Shown here: positions 24,675-34,534 of the stretch, one piece after another
Numbering within the stretch: the first letter of the stretch is position 1
Layout of the letters: each line of letters starts with the position of its first letter
NCBI GenBank assembly: GCA_022592445.1
Contig: JABYQR010000048.1
Location: 124,001-188,000 of the forward strand
DNA length: 64,000 nt
Reading direction: 5' to 3'
From: Cytidiella melzeri
Taxonomy: Eukaryota > Basidiomycota > Agaricomycetes > Polyporales > Irpicaceae
Made by a program: the position numbers and the translations under genes
The notes under the pieces: generated by a model
The model's database searches: none
What the model saw: the letters and a program-made list of their open reading frames with translations, nothing else
Told to the model about the DNA's origin: nothing

Positions 24675-24822
24675 GTCCATGGAGTCGTTTGTCAACATAG
24701 GGAAGGATACGAGCTGGGTACACTGAAAGTTCGGGTTGTAATACAGAGATTGATTGCGAATTCTTCTACGCGAGACCGCGAAACAGGGTTGCCTCGTCGC
24801 AAGACGATAGATGTCATGGATG

Positions 24823-25500
24823 TTATGAATCCCAACAGATGCAGTCTACGGCAGCACGTACCGGTGAATTGAAGAATGCTGTAGCGCAGCTCGCAATTAA
24901 TGGACGTGTGGCGGGTTTGGTCCTATGCCGACGCAGACAGATCAACACAGTATACGGGATACAGTCAGCCTTCGACTCACTCTCATGATAGCGTATTGTC
25001 AGTCTGCGGCATAACTCCACCTTGTGCAGAGTCTTGGGACTTAAAGCGTGCATAGCTTCGGTATTAGCGTCGGCTAGACCTACAAAATCGCCTTGCAGTC
25101 ATCTAGCAGGCGGACGGATGGTCTTCTTGTGCATGTTGCGCCGATGAGGTTCCCCCATGGATGCGTCAATGTAGGCCTGAGGATGTGGGATCACAGCAGG
25201 AATAGGACGTCGTACCACAGCTGTCAAACGGGGAATTGGAGCTTGGCACGAGTAGCAAGCATCAGGCTCGAGGACGGGAGGACGTGCCAGGATTCATGTG
25301 AGGGACTGAAGGTCGCTGGAAGGTGCCCGTAGCTGTGAGTTTGTGTGCTGTATTGACTTCGAGGCAACTGTTACGAATCGCCGTTGTCAAGTAAGAATTG
25401 GGATATTTGCAGTAACCATGGGCGTTAGTATACGCTGTGCAGGCAATGCCGGATGCGTTGGTCAGTACAATATGCGATGAGTGCTTACCGCACGCGTTGT
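24823..25500 (-). pseudogene. Relic resembling the 20108-20904 family
   Basis: A block of about 44 nt at 25073-25116 matches about 80% of the block at 20529-20573 by eye, with an indel. It corresponds to the family's LLDALQGDLTGLAG region (here LQGDFVGLAD with a broken frame). Upstream on the minus strand there is YIDASMGEPHRRNMHKKTIR, followed by a stop. Downstream is MHALSPKTLHKVELCRRLTI. A further open piece near 25400-25500 reads CGKHSSHIVLTNASGIACTA. Stops and frame changes prevent a full protein, so I read this as a degenerated paralog or a chimera of relics. Confidence 0.35.
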
Positions 25501-25935
25501 TCTCAAAGAAACAGCCGACAAGTCCCAGCTAGTGCTCTTCGAGTCGTCGTCCGGTCGAACATTGCAATATTCCCCCTAGTGCGGTCGCAGCATGGTAGAA
25601 TAGGGAGATGACTCTGGAGACTACTCACAATACAGTATACTGATCAACGTGGCAATAATTGGCAGATATCAGCTTCCCACAAACGCGCCTTCCTAAGCAA
25701 TCACCTTGCAAAAAGTATACGACTTGGAGACGATGGGCGGAAAAGAGCAGAGGTCACGCAACGCAAGCGCCTGGAACGCCACAAAGAAGAACTATCTCCA
25801 TATATAGGCTTACCGGCATTTACCGCACAGCAGTTATTTTCCCCGCGTCTCCAAAAACGAGTATCTCCTCCTGGTCTGATTTTCCCAATAATCAGTCTAT
25901 GTTCCCTGACAGACACCCGCACACAATATTGAGAA
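25501..25935. other. Intergenic, upstream of UTP18
   Basis: I see no supported coding sequence and no TATA box close to the UTP18 start. Confidence 0.5.
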
Positions 25936-27985
25936 ATGGGAAAACGCGCAAACAAGCGACAGAAACTGGAGAAGACAGTCGGCAAGGAGGTGGAACCACT
26001 CGGTGCTCAAAACGCAGCTGCACTATTGGACGATGCAAGTAAAGATGACGAAGAGAGAAGGCTGGAAAGTCTGCTATTTGGGACGAAATATGTGCCAGCT
26101 GCACTTCACGAGCATGTGCTAGTGGTCTCGGATGGGGAGGAGGAAGAGGACGTTCTGGGAGGCGGGACAGAATTCCAGGCAGTATTGGACACAGATGTGC
26201 GTTCCTTCCAGACCAATTATCTGCTACATTTCTGAGAGGTCGGATAGCTATTCTTTGTTGATGACACCATAGGGGAAGCACCTCTCGACCGACCAGAGCT
26301 CAATTCGGATGTAGCTCAGGACGAGGGATCTGACGATCAGAGTGGACATGCCGGTGACGAGGAAAAAGAGGATGAGGAGGACGTGGCAACGTCTGAGGAA
26401 AGCGATGGCAGCGAGGAGGACGAAAATGCGCTGGACTTGGCCTCAGGGCAAAATGCTTCTACTTCCGCTGCAGGCAATAGCCGGAAAGCTTCAGCCTGGA
26501 CAGATCCCGACGACGCGAACCATAACGTGTCCCTGGCCTCGAATAAACGTCTACGAAAATTACGTGATGGGGTGTCGGAAGATGCTGTTGGCGGCAAAGA
26601 ATACGAACGACGTCTGCGTCGACAATTTGAGAAAATCAACCCCACCCCGGAATGGGCTACCAAAGCGCGAAAGAAGTTGCATCCATCGAAGCAAAAGAGA
26701 AGACGTCCCTCAGCGTCATCAGATGAGGATAGCCAACTCGACGATGACCTACCCGATTTGTTGGCGTCGACTGGAGGTATACTAGGACCACGACCGCAGG
26801 TTTTGCAACAGGGCACTCTGTCAATAGAACGACTCCGAGATGCAAACTTGGCTGCACGGTCGGAGGGTGCGGTGAAGGCCATTCAGTTCCACCCTTCAAC
26901 CCAAATACCCGTGATGCTCACAGCTAGTGAGGATCGTCGGCTAAGGTTATTCAATGTAGGCTCTCCGTCTGCTAAGACGTTAAGTCATGCTGACGAATGA
27001 CGACTAGGTGGACGGTCATACGAATCCTTATATTCAGACTGTCCATATACCCGACATGCCAATAACTTCTGCTATGTTCCATCCAGCTGGCACTAGCATT
27101 TTGCTCACGGGTCCGCGACCGTATTACTATTCGTATGACCTGCAATCTGGGGCCACGCAGCGATCACCACGCGGCCTGTGGGGTACGACATTCAATGGGA
27201 ACGAGATGAAAGACGGGAGCATGGAGATATGCTCGTTCGATCCCAGCGGCGAGGTTTTGGCTGTGGCTGGAAGGCGAGGTTATGTTCATTTGGTGGACTG
27301 GCGATCTGGTGCAGGGCAGGTGATTGGTAGTGTGAAGATGAACTCTGGGGTGAAGGGGGTCTGGTGGTCAAGAGGGCCCGGGCGGAGTGAGCTGATGAGC
27401 TTAGGGCAGGATGCTGAAGTCTATGTGTGGGATGTTGGTGAGAGGAAGTGTGTACGGAAGTGGAAAGATGAAGGAGAATACGGGAGTCACATTATCACTG
27501 GTGACCGTGGCGGGCAATACCTTGGTATTGGGTATGTCACCACAACTGCTGTCTGTGAATACTCTGACTTTCGGCAGGTCACGACACGGTATAGTCAACG
27601 TATACGGCCCTGATTCAGTGGCGTCATCCTCTCTGGAACGCCCCAAACCGCTCAAGTCGATTAGCAATTTGACTACATCCATCACGTCTATGAAGTTTAA
27701 TTCCGACTCTCAGCTGTTGGCAATAGCGAGCAACATCAAAAAGGACCAGATGCGAATGGTAAGACTTATCACATTATCAACGTCTAGCACAAAGCCTCAA
27801 CAATCGCCCTTCAGGTCCATCTCCCCTCCCTCACGGTGTTCTCCAATTGGCCGACATCGGGCACACCATTGGGTCACGTCACGAGTATCGACTTCTCGAC
27901 TGGCAGCGAATACGTCGCCGTGGGGAACAGTCGAGGGCGCGTCCTCCTCTACCATCTACTCGATTTCGCGCCAGTCATAGCGTGA
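25936..27985 (+). CDS. UTP18: U3 snoRNP / SSU processome WD40 protein UTP18
   Basis: Needed for 18S rRNA maturation in the nucleolus (family knowledge). Five exons, 25936-26196, 26248-26955, 27008-27531, 27578-27758 and 27815-27985, sum to 615 codons with stop. The N-terminus (MGKRANKRQKLEK) is basic and is followed by acidic low-complexity runs (DGEEEEDVLGG, EEKEDEEDVATSEESDGSEE). Then come the conserved RRLRRQFEKINPTPEWA block and a C-terminal WD40 domain: AIQFHPSTQIPVMLTASEDR, SAMFHPAGTSILLTG, CSFDPSGEVLAVAGRRGYVH, DAEVYVWDVGERKC and ITSMKFNSDSQLLAIAS. The domain ends in GRVLLYHLLDF, typical for UTP18. The 5' region is compact. The stop is 35 nt from the TRS33 stop on the other strand. Confidence 0.93.
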
Positions 27986-28020
27986 CTCGCCGTGCGCATC
28001 TCACTGGGGTTTTGCATGAC

Positions 28021-28943
28021 CTATGATCCTTTTGGCAGTTTCACTTGGAACGTACCTGAATTTGAGATTAAACAAGGCGCGTGTAAGACGGGGGTTACAA
28101 TACACGGCTTACATTGTGGTAATGTGGTTATCTCGGGAACCACCACAGCCTGGAATCCCAGTCTTGAGAGTGCTCCTTTGATGATACCGGCCGGCATTGC
28201 AGCATACTGCGTTCATTGTTGTGAGAATACTAAGCTAGCTTTAGCAGTTGAGGTGCTGCATACCATTTTGGATCTTCTCAGTGCATCTGCACGCCCCTGC
28301 CAGCTCGATATACGTTGTATCGGCTTGAATGCATTGTCTTGCAGCACATATACACCCTGTAGGTTAAGATTTGCACAAGCTTGTAGCATCTATGGCGAGT
28401 AGACGTACCCGGTGGTTTGTGCGCAAGTTGTCAACCTGCTTGTCCCAGCAAGCAACCCATAGTTCTTTGCATATGAATTTGATTGCGTCGAGGGTATCGG
28501 CAAAGAGACCTCGATCATGACAAAGCCTGCATGTAGTGTTATTATCGAGCGAGTCAAAACAAGCCAGAGAAGACCCACCTTTCTGCTATATTCGCCCCTA
28601 CGTGCATTCCTATTGACTCCAACCTCAACCGCAGCGCCTCCTCTTCGTCGTCCACTACAGTCTTGCCGTCTGCACCAGCGGTTTTCGAAGACGTGCTAGC
28701 CATAGAGTCCCGCTTTGAAGGCACAGCGGGAGGGCCTTGTTGCGGCGGAAAGAGTAGCCCAGCTTCTGTCATCTCTTGCTCGATTTTCTTCGTCCGAGTG
28801 ACTGCCACAGCGGAGGATGCGCGAAGGGTGTTCACCATTTCAATCAAGAAGTAATCCACGGCTGGGCCATCTACTGATCGTGCCGGGGGATCTGCAAGAG
28901 CTGCAAGGTTGCCTGCCACAGATGTTGAAGCAGATGTGGCCAT
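28021..28943 (-). CDS. TRS33: TRAPP complex subunit TRS33 (TRAPPC6-like)
   Basis: A core subunit of the TRAPP tethering complexes, which are GEFs for Rab GTPases at the Golgi. Five exons, 28579-28943, 28409-28526, 28264-28356, 28113-28206 and 28021-28055, join to 235 codons with stop. The family fold is visible: VDYFLIEMVNTLRASS in the first helix, RLESIGMHVGANIAER, then LCHDRGLFADTLDAIKFICK, ELWVACWDKQVDNLRTNHRG and VYVLQDNAFKPIQRISSW. It ends at YAAMPAGIIKGALSRLGFQA and CTFQVKLPKGS. An insert of about 45 residues (Pro/Ser/acidic, around residues 63-108) lies between the first helices, as in other basidiomycete homologs (recall). Start MATSASTS is the only good ATG. Confidence 0.92.
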
Positions 28944-29200
28944 ATTTTGAGCTCTAGGGTGAAGTAGAGTAGTGCAAACTGTTCAAGTTGTATCGCCCGA
29001 TGTTGATCAAGTTCAGGAATCATAACTCTGCACGGCAACTGGCGGCCCGCTTATGAACGCATTATTGGCGATCAAGTTCAAGCGTTGAACGCTTCAACTT
29101 GAACTGTACTCTGCCAGAGCACCATATCTTTGCTCTTTTGACCTTTTGTCTCTCCGCGACCAGAAAAAAGCTATACGCGTAAAGCTGCAGCTCACAATTT

Positions 29201-31018
29201 GTGTGTATTCACCTAGTCCCGATTCATGTAAGCGGAACTCACCTGGGTCGATCACTAGATAACGAAGTTCATGAGCCACTGGCATGTCCTTACAACCTGA
29301 GTCTATGGAACTACCTTCGGGTTTTGCTATCATGCAAACGCTCTCCCAGTGCGTTATTAGTCACTGGCCACCGTCTCCCACACTTCTGTGAGTCTCTTTC
29401 TCACCTTGCGTATGTCCTAGCCTTTGTTGAAGGACATACGAGTAGTGATCGGCATCCCGCAAAGGATGCCTGGTACAGCCAGTATGACGTTGCTCTTGCA
29501 GCCTTAGCATACTTGCAAGGGGACATATATGAGAGCTTTCAGAAGACAGTTCGCCAGGTTCAAGCTGCGAGGAACGCCGCGTCGCCCATCTTGAAGCTTC
29601 CGATCGAGGTGTACCGCCAAGTATTCATGTGTTTGGAAGGCGACGTTCGTGACAAGTTTGCAGTCTCGCAAACATGTAGCTTGTGGCGAAGGATTTCTAC
29701 GCAAGATCCTTTCTTATGGACCAACATCGACCTGGACACCATCCGGACCTCCGAGATCGCGTCCAAAGTCTTCCGCCGGGCGGGAGAGTACCCGCTACGT
29801 CTCAGATGCAACAACTGGAATGAACTTCGCCTCAACTGCGTTTCCTTTGAGATGCCCCGCGTGGAGGAGCTTGAAACTGTTTTTACTGGCACAATCCCGA
29901 TGTTCCGGAACCTCTGCAGAAGAAGTGCTCCGCAACTCAAACGTTTTGTGATCGCGGTCCCCAGCCACAACCACGAGGTCACCTACATTCCGTGCCTATT
30001 CTCTAAATTGCATCCTATGCTCACCGACCTGACCATGGTTGAATGTCGCCTTTTGTTCACACCGGAGAACTATCGCGGTCTTACAAAGTTGCACATCCGC
30101 TTCTCCTTCCCAATAATGTCGCAGAGGCAGGATGACGACTTTTTGTGCGTATTTCGCGGATGTCCCGACCTCGAGGAAGTTCGACTGGAGAATTTGAACT
30201 TGTCCCATGACGGTCAGCAGCCTACAGAAATTCTCCATCTACCGCGTCTGCGTATCATGCACCTTCGCCTCTGTGCCCGCGACCTGAACTGCCTTCTGTC
30301 AGCCATCTCTACCCCACCCACGCTTGAGTTGACCATTATCCTGTATGGCTTGCCTGCTCAGAGGGGAGCAATCCTAGGTGCGATAACCAGCCCAGGTCTG
30401 CCGTCTCTCGCGCTCCTTCAGGAAACAAAGTATCTCGATATAGACCAAGATAAGCACGGAATCTTCGCCTTCAGGGATCAAGGCGCCCGCGAGCCATCTT
30501 TATCCTACACAGCATTGACCCACGATCTCGCTTCGCAGTTTACGGGAACGTCAGACGATCTTGTCATCCTTACGGGGCTGCATCCCATGCCGCACCTGGA
30601 AAGAGTACGGGCTAGGAACATCAAACCGGGGGCTCTCATCAAGCTGTTGACAATTTGCCCGACGATTACCAAACTTGAGCTCATCCACTCGACGGGCGGG
30701 GTGGGAAATACAACCACCATACCCTTCATCATGCGAGAGCTACCTCTCTCCACAAGCCCGCTTCTGCCGCATCTGCAAACACTGCTGCTGGAGAACGTAT
30801 ACATTGATGTGGAGACGCTCTTTAGCCTCGTGGAGCTGCGCAGAGCACGTCCCGAATTCCGCCACATTGCCCTGCATAATTGCCAAGGGGACCTGTCGTT
30901 GGAAGAATCGATGGAGACCTTGAATGCCGAATTCCAGACTGCGCGATGGACGCGACTGTCTTCGGCCGATACAGAACCTCTTCGAAGAATGGTGGGAGAT
31001 GCCATTGACAGTGACTGA
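29201..31018 (+). CDS. F-box protein with LRR-like C-terminal region (605 aa)
   Basis: A single open frame. The F-box motif lies at about residues 130-175 (ILKLPIEVYRQVFMCLEGDV, then CSLWRRISTQDPFLWTNIDL). This is the form seen in hundreds of agaricomycete F-box proteins, which are presumed substrate adaptors of SCF ubiquitin ligases. The rest has leucine-rich, LRR-like spacing (MPRVEELETVF, LTDLTMVECRLLF, PDLEEVRLENLNLS, LPRLRIMHLRLC, LPHLQTLLLENVYIDVE). The N-terminal ~125 residues are unusual; an internal ATG is possible and the true start is not certain. The gene is divergent from TRS33 (257 nt). Lack of introns contrasts with its neighbours and is common for this expanded family. Substrate unknown. 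Confidence 0.8.
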   Translation: MCIHLVPIHVSGTHLGRSLDNEVHEPLACPYNLSLWNYLRVLLSCKRSPSALLVTGHRLPHFCESLSHLAYVLAFVEGHTSSDRHPAKDAWYSQYDVALAALAYLQGDIYESFQKTVRQVQAARNAASPILKLPIEVYRQVFMCLEGDVRDKFAVSQTCSLWRRISTQDPFLWTNIDLDTIRTSEIASKVFRRAGEYPLRLRCNNWNELRLNCVSFEMPRVEELETVFTGTIPMFRNLCRRSAPQLKRFVIAVPSHNHEVTYIPCLFSKLHPMLTDLTMVECRLLFTPENYRGLTKLHIRFSFPIMSQRQDDDFLCVFRGCPDLEEVRLENLNLSHDGQQPTEILHLPRLRIMHLRLCARDLNCLLSAISTPPTLELTIILYGLPAQRGAILGAITSPGLPSLALLQETKYLDIDQDKHGIFAFRDQGAREPSLSYTALTHDLASQFTGTSDDLVILTGLHPMPHLERVRARNIKPGALIKLLTICPTITKLELIHSTGGVGNTTTIPFIMRELPLSTSPLLPHLQTLLLENVYIDVETLFSLVELRRARPEFRHIALHNCQGDLSLEESMETLNAEFQTARWTRLSSADTEPLRRMVGDAIDSD

Positions 31019-31208
31019 ATGCGCATATCCTACCCTCGTGCCGTGATCCAACATTCTTGTCTCAGGTTGCTTAACTCGTTGATACTCCAATGCTAGGGGA
31101 CAATGGTGATCATGACCGATGTGTAAGCCTAATCTGTATCAGACTGTGTATTCTAGCAATGCTCTGAAATTGTGCAAGGACAAAGATTCCGTAAACTCGT
31201 CCGCACGC

Positions 31209-31790
31209 TCAGGCGTATACGATGTCGTTGGCGTCTACCCCATATTCAAAATGACCGTCGGGCTAGAGGACGCATTGTAAGATATCGCTCAAATAGGTTG
31301 GGCAAGTCAATATCTTACCGGGCAACCATTCTCGGTCTGGGCGGTGGCAAAGTAGATGGTTTGGCCCACAAACGAGGAATCCAACGTTGGCATCGTCAAG
31401 GTGGACGGCGGTGGGCCCGGCGACATGACCGGCAAGCCTGAGCTACCTGTTAGTCTTCATCAAATGAGGTTGATAATTGAGGTACGTACCAAAGTTGTTG
31501 TATAGATAATCCCCGAAGTGGTAGACAAATTGACTATATTTGCCCGTGGAGTTCAGGCTGGATGAAGTCGGCGCGGTTTGGAGAAGGTACACAGAAACTG
31601 GGGTGTAGCCGTCTTCGCACCAGTTGTCGAGGGTGTACTGGAAGGAGAAAGTCTCCCCTGGCTGAATGACAGTCCCGTCGGCGGGAGCGACGATACTGTT
31701 CAGGACGTCAGCACGCCCTTGAAGGGCAGGGGACGCGCTGACCGCGACGATAGCGGGGAGAAGGGTTGAGAGGGCTGAGAAGAAACGCAT
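31209..31790 (-). CDS. Small secreted protein, paralog A of a local family (160 aa)
   Basis: Exons 31490-31790 (301 nt), 31319-31446 and 31209-31262 give 161 codons. Start MRFFSALSTLLPAIVAVSAS is a signal peptide. The mature domain contains PADGTVIQPGETFSFQYTLD, then WCEDGYTPVSVYLL, YHFGDYLYNNFG, LTMPTLDSSFVGQTIYF and TENGCP, and ends NDIVYA. Intron 1 is phase 1 after NNFG and intron 2 phase 0 after GCP. Both positions equal those of paralogs at 32513-33109 and 34535-35118. The domain looks like a beta-sandwich of about 130 residues with one cysteine pair (W-C...G-C-P). I know no function. A further in-frame ATG at 31838 would hide the signal peptide, so I used 31790. TATAAGAG lies about 65 nt upstream. 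Confidence 0.85.
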
Positions 31791-32512
31791 GGTGGGGATC
31801 GACAACAGTTGGGGGTTGTTGACTGACCTTGCCGTCATGTAAGTCCCTCCCTCTTATACTGCGAGAAACAGCGTGGGCTTTTGAACGCGCATGAGGATGA
31901 AGCACGTTTCTAGGTTAGCGAGCATTTCTTAGACCACTCTCGCACCCAAATCCACACTGGCACCCTGGAACAAAAGTTTCAACGTATCGTTTGTGACAGC
32001 TACTCCACGTTTGTCATGAGAAAACATGACTGACTCTGATACCGTAAGGTTGCAGACCAAGGATCGCCGAGGTAGTCAGCAGAATCGACTGGCTATCGAC
32101 CGGGCAAGAGACGGCGTTGGTAACGCCTTGTAAGAATGAACAGGCCGCAGTATAGGGCTCATTGTGGTTGACCGACTCGATGCGCCGACCTCGACCGGAC
32201 TCTGACTGCTGCAGCGCCAGTCTGCATAACGGACAGGAGGATAGCATGAGTCGCGCCTATGATAGCAAGTATGCAGATTGCTGATGATTTTCTTTTGGAC
32301 GCTAAATGCATCTGAGCTTGCCGTAATGCACCTAGCCTATGTGCGGGTGCCTAGCTCTCTCAGCCACATTTTTCAAGACAGAAACATTCATAGTCAATGT
32401 GCCTTCCTGCGTATTGGTGTTGGGACAAGGCGCGTAAAGTGTGCAAATTTTCCGCAAGAATCATGAAAAAGATGCTAGTATACATTCTCTGAACAGCCGT
32501 GCTAGGTTATGA
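31791..32512. other. Intergenic between secreted paralogs A and B
   Basis: It holds the promoter of paralog A, with a TATA box at 31851-31858. The rest (about 31900-32500) has no convincing frame or recognisable repeat. Confidence 0.5.
31851..31858 (-). promoter_or_regulatory. TATA box of secreted paralog A
   Basis: TATAAGAG read on the minus strand, about 65 nt before ATG 31790. Confidence 0.55.
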
Positions 32513-33109
32513 CTATGCTGAACCGTATTGAAGCTCGACAAACGATGCGTCGAAACCAGTCGGATAGTAAGGCGGCTTTCATCGGGGCCAATCAGCATCA
32601 CATTGTGCGTTTGACAGAGTGAAGAGACGTACGCATCCTCCATTCTCACTTTGCGTGGTGGTCAAATAGACATCCTTTCCGAGATAAGATGGATCCAAGG
32701 TCGGCGTGGTCAAGTTGTTCGGGACCACAGGTTCATCAGTCCAGTTTGGCACGCCAGCTGTCGTTCCATCGGTTAGTTATGCAGTTGATGATACATTGCC
32801 ACGCTCACCAATATTAATATGAACGTATTCCCCGTAAGAGTACAGGTATGACACCACCGGCACACCGTTGTCATCAAAGTCGGACAGAGTCGGTTGATCA
32901 GGAAAGATGTAGATGCGAACCCCGGTGTATAAGAGGTTGCAGCGACTTCCACCGACGTACTGGAAGGGGAAGGTTTGTCCGGGTTGGATCACTGTACCCG
33001 CGGTGGGCTCGGCGATGGCATTGATGAAATCGTTGGTTCGCTTTTGTAAAGTAGCGGCACCGACGACAGCAAGTGCTTGAAGAGCTGCAAGAAATCCGAA
33101 GACAAGCAT
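32513..33109 (-). CDS. Small secreted protein, paralog B of a local family (162 aa)
   Basis: Exons 32809-33109 (301 nt, the same length as in paralog A), 32633-32757 and 32513-32575 give 163 codons. Start MLVFGFLAALQALAVVGAAT is a signal peptide. A KR site (TLQKR) follows and may be cleaved by a Kex2-type protease (inference). The mature part shows the family blocks AGTVIQPGQTFPFQYVGGSR, YLYSYGEYVHINIAGVPN, TTPTLDPSYLGKDVYL and TQSENGGC, and ends VELQYGSA. It differs from A and C at the first cysteine block (SRCNLLYTG instead of WCEDGY). Both introns keep position and phase. An upstream in-frame ATG at 33169 would add 20 residues and bury the signal. Confidence 0.83.
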
Positions 33110-33173
33110 TGTAGCACAGAGAATGATTTCTTGTGAGAGAGAGAGAGCGTGCACTGACCTGCATACCAACGCG

Positions 33174-33182
33174 ATATTTATG
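33174..33182 (-). promoter_or_regulatory. TATA-like element of secreted paralog B
   Basis: CATAAATAT on the minus strand, about 66 nt before ATG 33109. The spacing is like that of the other two paralogs. Confidence 0.45.
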
Positions 33183-33512
33183 CTGCTGGTCCAGCGGTTG
33201 CCCGAGCCTGGAGGGATCGCGCCCTACCTGCGCCATCATTGCGACGGCGTACCATGTCCTACAATGCATATCGCAGCGCGTGTGTATATAATCCGCATCA
33301 TTCGTGGCACATGATTAGCGACTAGAATGACATATACCATCTGGAGCATTACCTCGACATGAGAGTTTGTGAGGGAGTAGCGCGGCAGTTACCCAGTTTG
33401 GTAATCCGTAGTCGGAGGATGTTGCGAACTAGTAAACTCCTCCATTTCGGCGGCCAGTAGCACTAGGTTGCAACTCTATACAACCGCTGCTCTACTCTCA
33501 TTCACAAGCTAT

Positions 33513-33860
33513 TCATTGCGAGTCTTCCGTGCTGAGCCACCGAAAGCGGCCTTGTTTGTTGTGCGTGAGTGAGATCTGCCGTCCAGAGCTGGGGACAACC
33601 TACTCACCAACCCCGCCGATGTTCGGGACCGTGTATGGAACGTGCGCAGCAAACTCGGAGAATAGGATTGTAGCCCACGGTTTTTTCTTCTGCATTTCCA
33701 TCGCGGAAGAGTGGATGATGCCCGCTATTCAGATAATGTCAGTGAACGTGCCCTTCCGCTGCCCAAGAGCTCCACTCACAGCGTGCGCACAGTTCATGCT
33801 GCATTGTTCTTGCTTCTGCTTGATCTGCGGGCTGAAAACTGTGTTCGTTGGCCGGTGACA
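33513..33860 (-). CDS. Possible C-terminal exons of an unrecognised gene
   Basis: On the minus strand, an acceptor at about 33730 (TGAATAG) is followed by an open stretch containing HSSAMEMQKKKPWATILFSE and FAAHVPYTVPNIGGVG. A GTGAGT donor and an AACAAG acceptor then give RFRWLSTEDSQ with a stop at 33513-33515. An exon upstream (SPQIKQKQEQCSMNCAHA) does not join in a consistent phase. No ATG-anchored gene was assembled. It could be a remnant. Confidence 0.25.
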
Positions 33861-34447
33861 GGTAAAGTAAGACAAGTTCAGCTCAGACGACGGCTCTATG
33901 AGATGTATACTATACCTTGTTAACCATAAAGCTTTAGACATGGCCTTGCAGTTGTAACAAATGCTCTATTCCATATCCGTGAACACCGCAACAATGATGA
34001 CTGACTCAAGTCGGCGTTCCGATAAAGTGTCAGGAAAGTTGGCAACTCTTACGTATTTCGTCAGGTCAGGCCTGCAGAACCTTGCAGGAACGTATATCCC
34101 TAGCAGGGGCAGTTCGCTCTAGCCCTGACGACTTGCTCTGCCAATCAGCAAACGAAGGGAGCTGTAATCTGAATAGTGAACGCTGTGTGAGAAGAGACGA
34201 AGCCCCGATTAGAGACCGACATTCCGTTCTGTGACAAGACTGGAAACGACTGCGACGTCAGCCTGGAGCGCAGAATTGGGCACGACCTTGGTCGGACTGC
34301 AAGATGAATGCTTTGCGCGCATCCCTGACCGTACGGCGCATGGTCAGTGTGAGAGTACGTCCCACCAGAGCGCTCTACGCCTGTCCCAATGTCGAAACCA
34401 GATTGACAGTGTTGGACAACTAGCACAGAGCCAGGCCGTTCTGCGCG

Positions 34448-34454
34448 TATATAA
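34448..34454 (+). promoter_or_regulatory. TATA box of secreted paralog C
   Basis: TATATAA 81-87 nt upstream of ATG 34535, in the context GCGTATATAAGCAGCC. Confidence 0.6.
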
Positions 34455-34534
34455 GCAGCCAACGCAAGCAGAGGATAAACTCAGCAACTCTTGCACAACG
34501 CGTAGCACCCCCAGAGACACCTAATCTACACGAC

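Larger units (their letters stand above)
33110..34534. other. Intergenic 1.4 kb with possible minus-strand exons
   Basis: It includes the promoter of paralog B (AT-rich TATA-like element near 33174-33182) and of paralog C (TATA box at 34448-34454). Between them, minus-strand pieces near 33513-33860 could be exons (see separate entry). Elsewhere nothing is supported. Confidence 0.4.

Noticed and set aside
26337..26882. 181-aa minus-strand open frame
   Set aside because: Ser-rich mirror of the acidic low-complexity part of UTP18 on the plus strand.
30505..31026. 173-aa minus-strand open frame
   Set aside because: Antisense to the F-box gene, whose 605-codon frame and F-box motif are clear.
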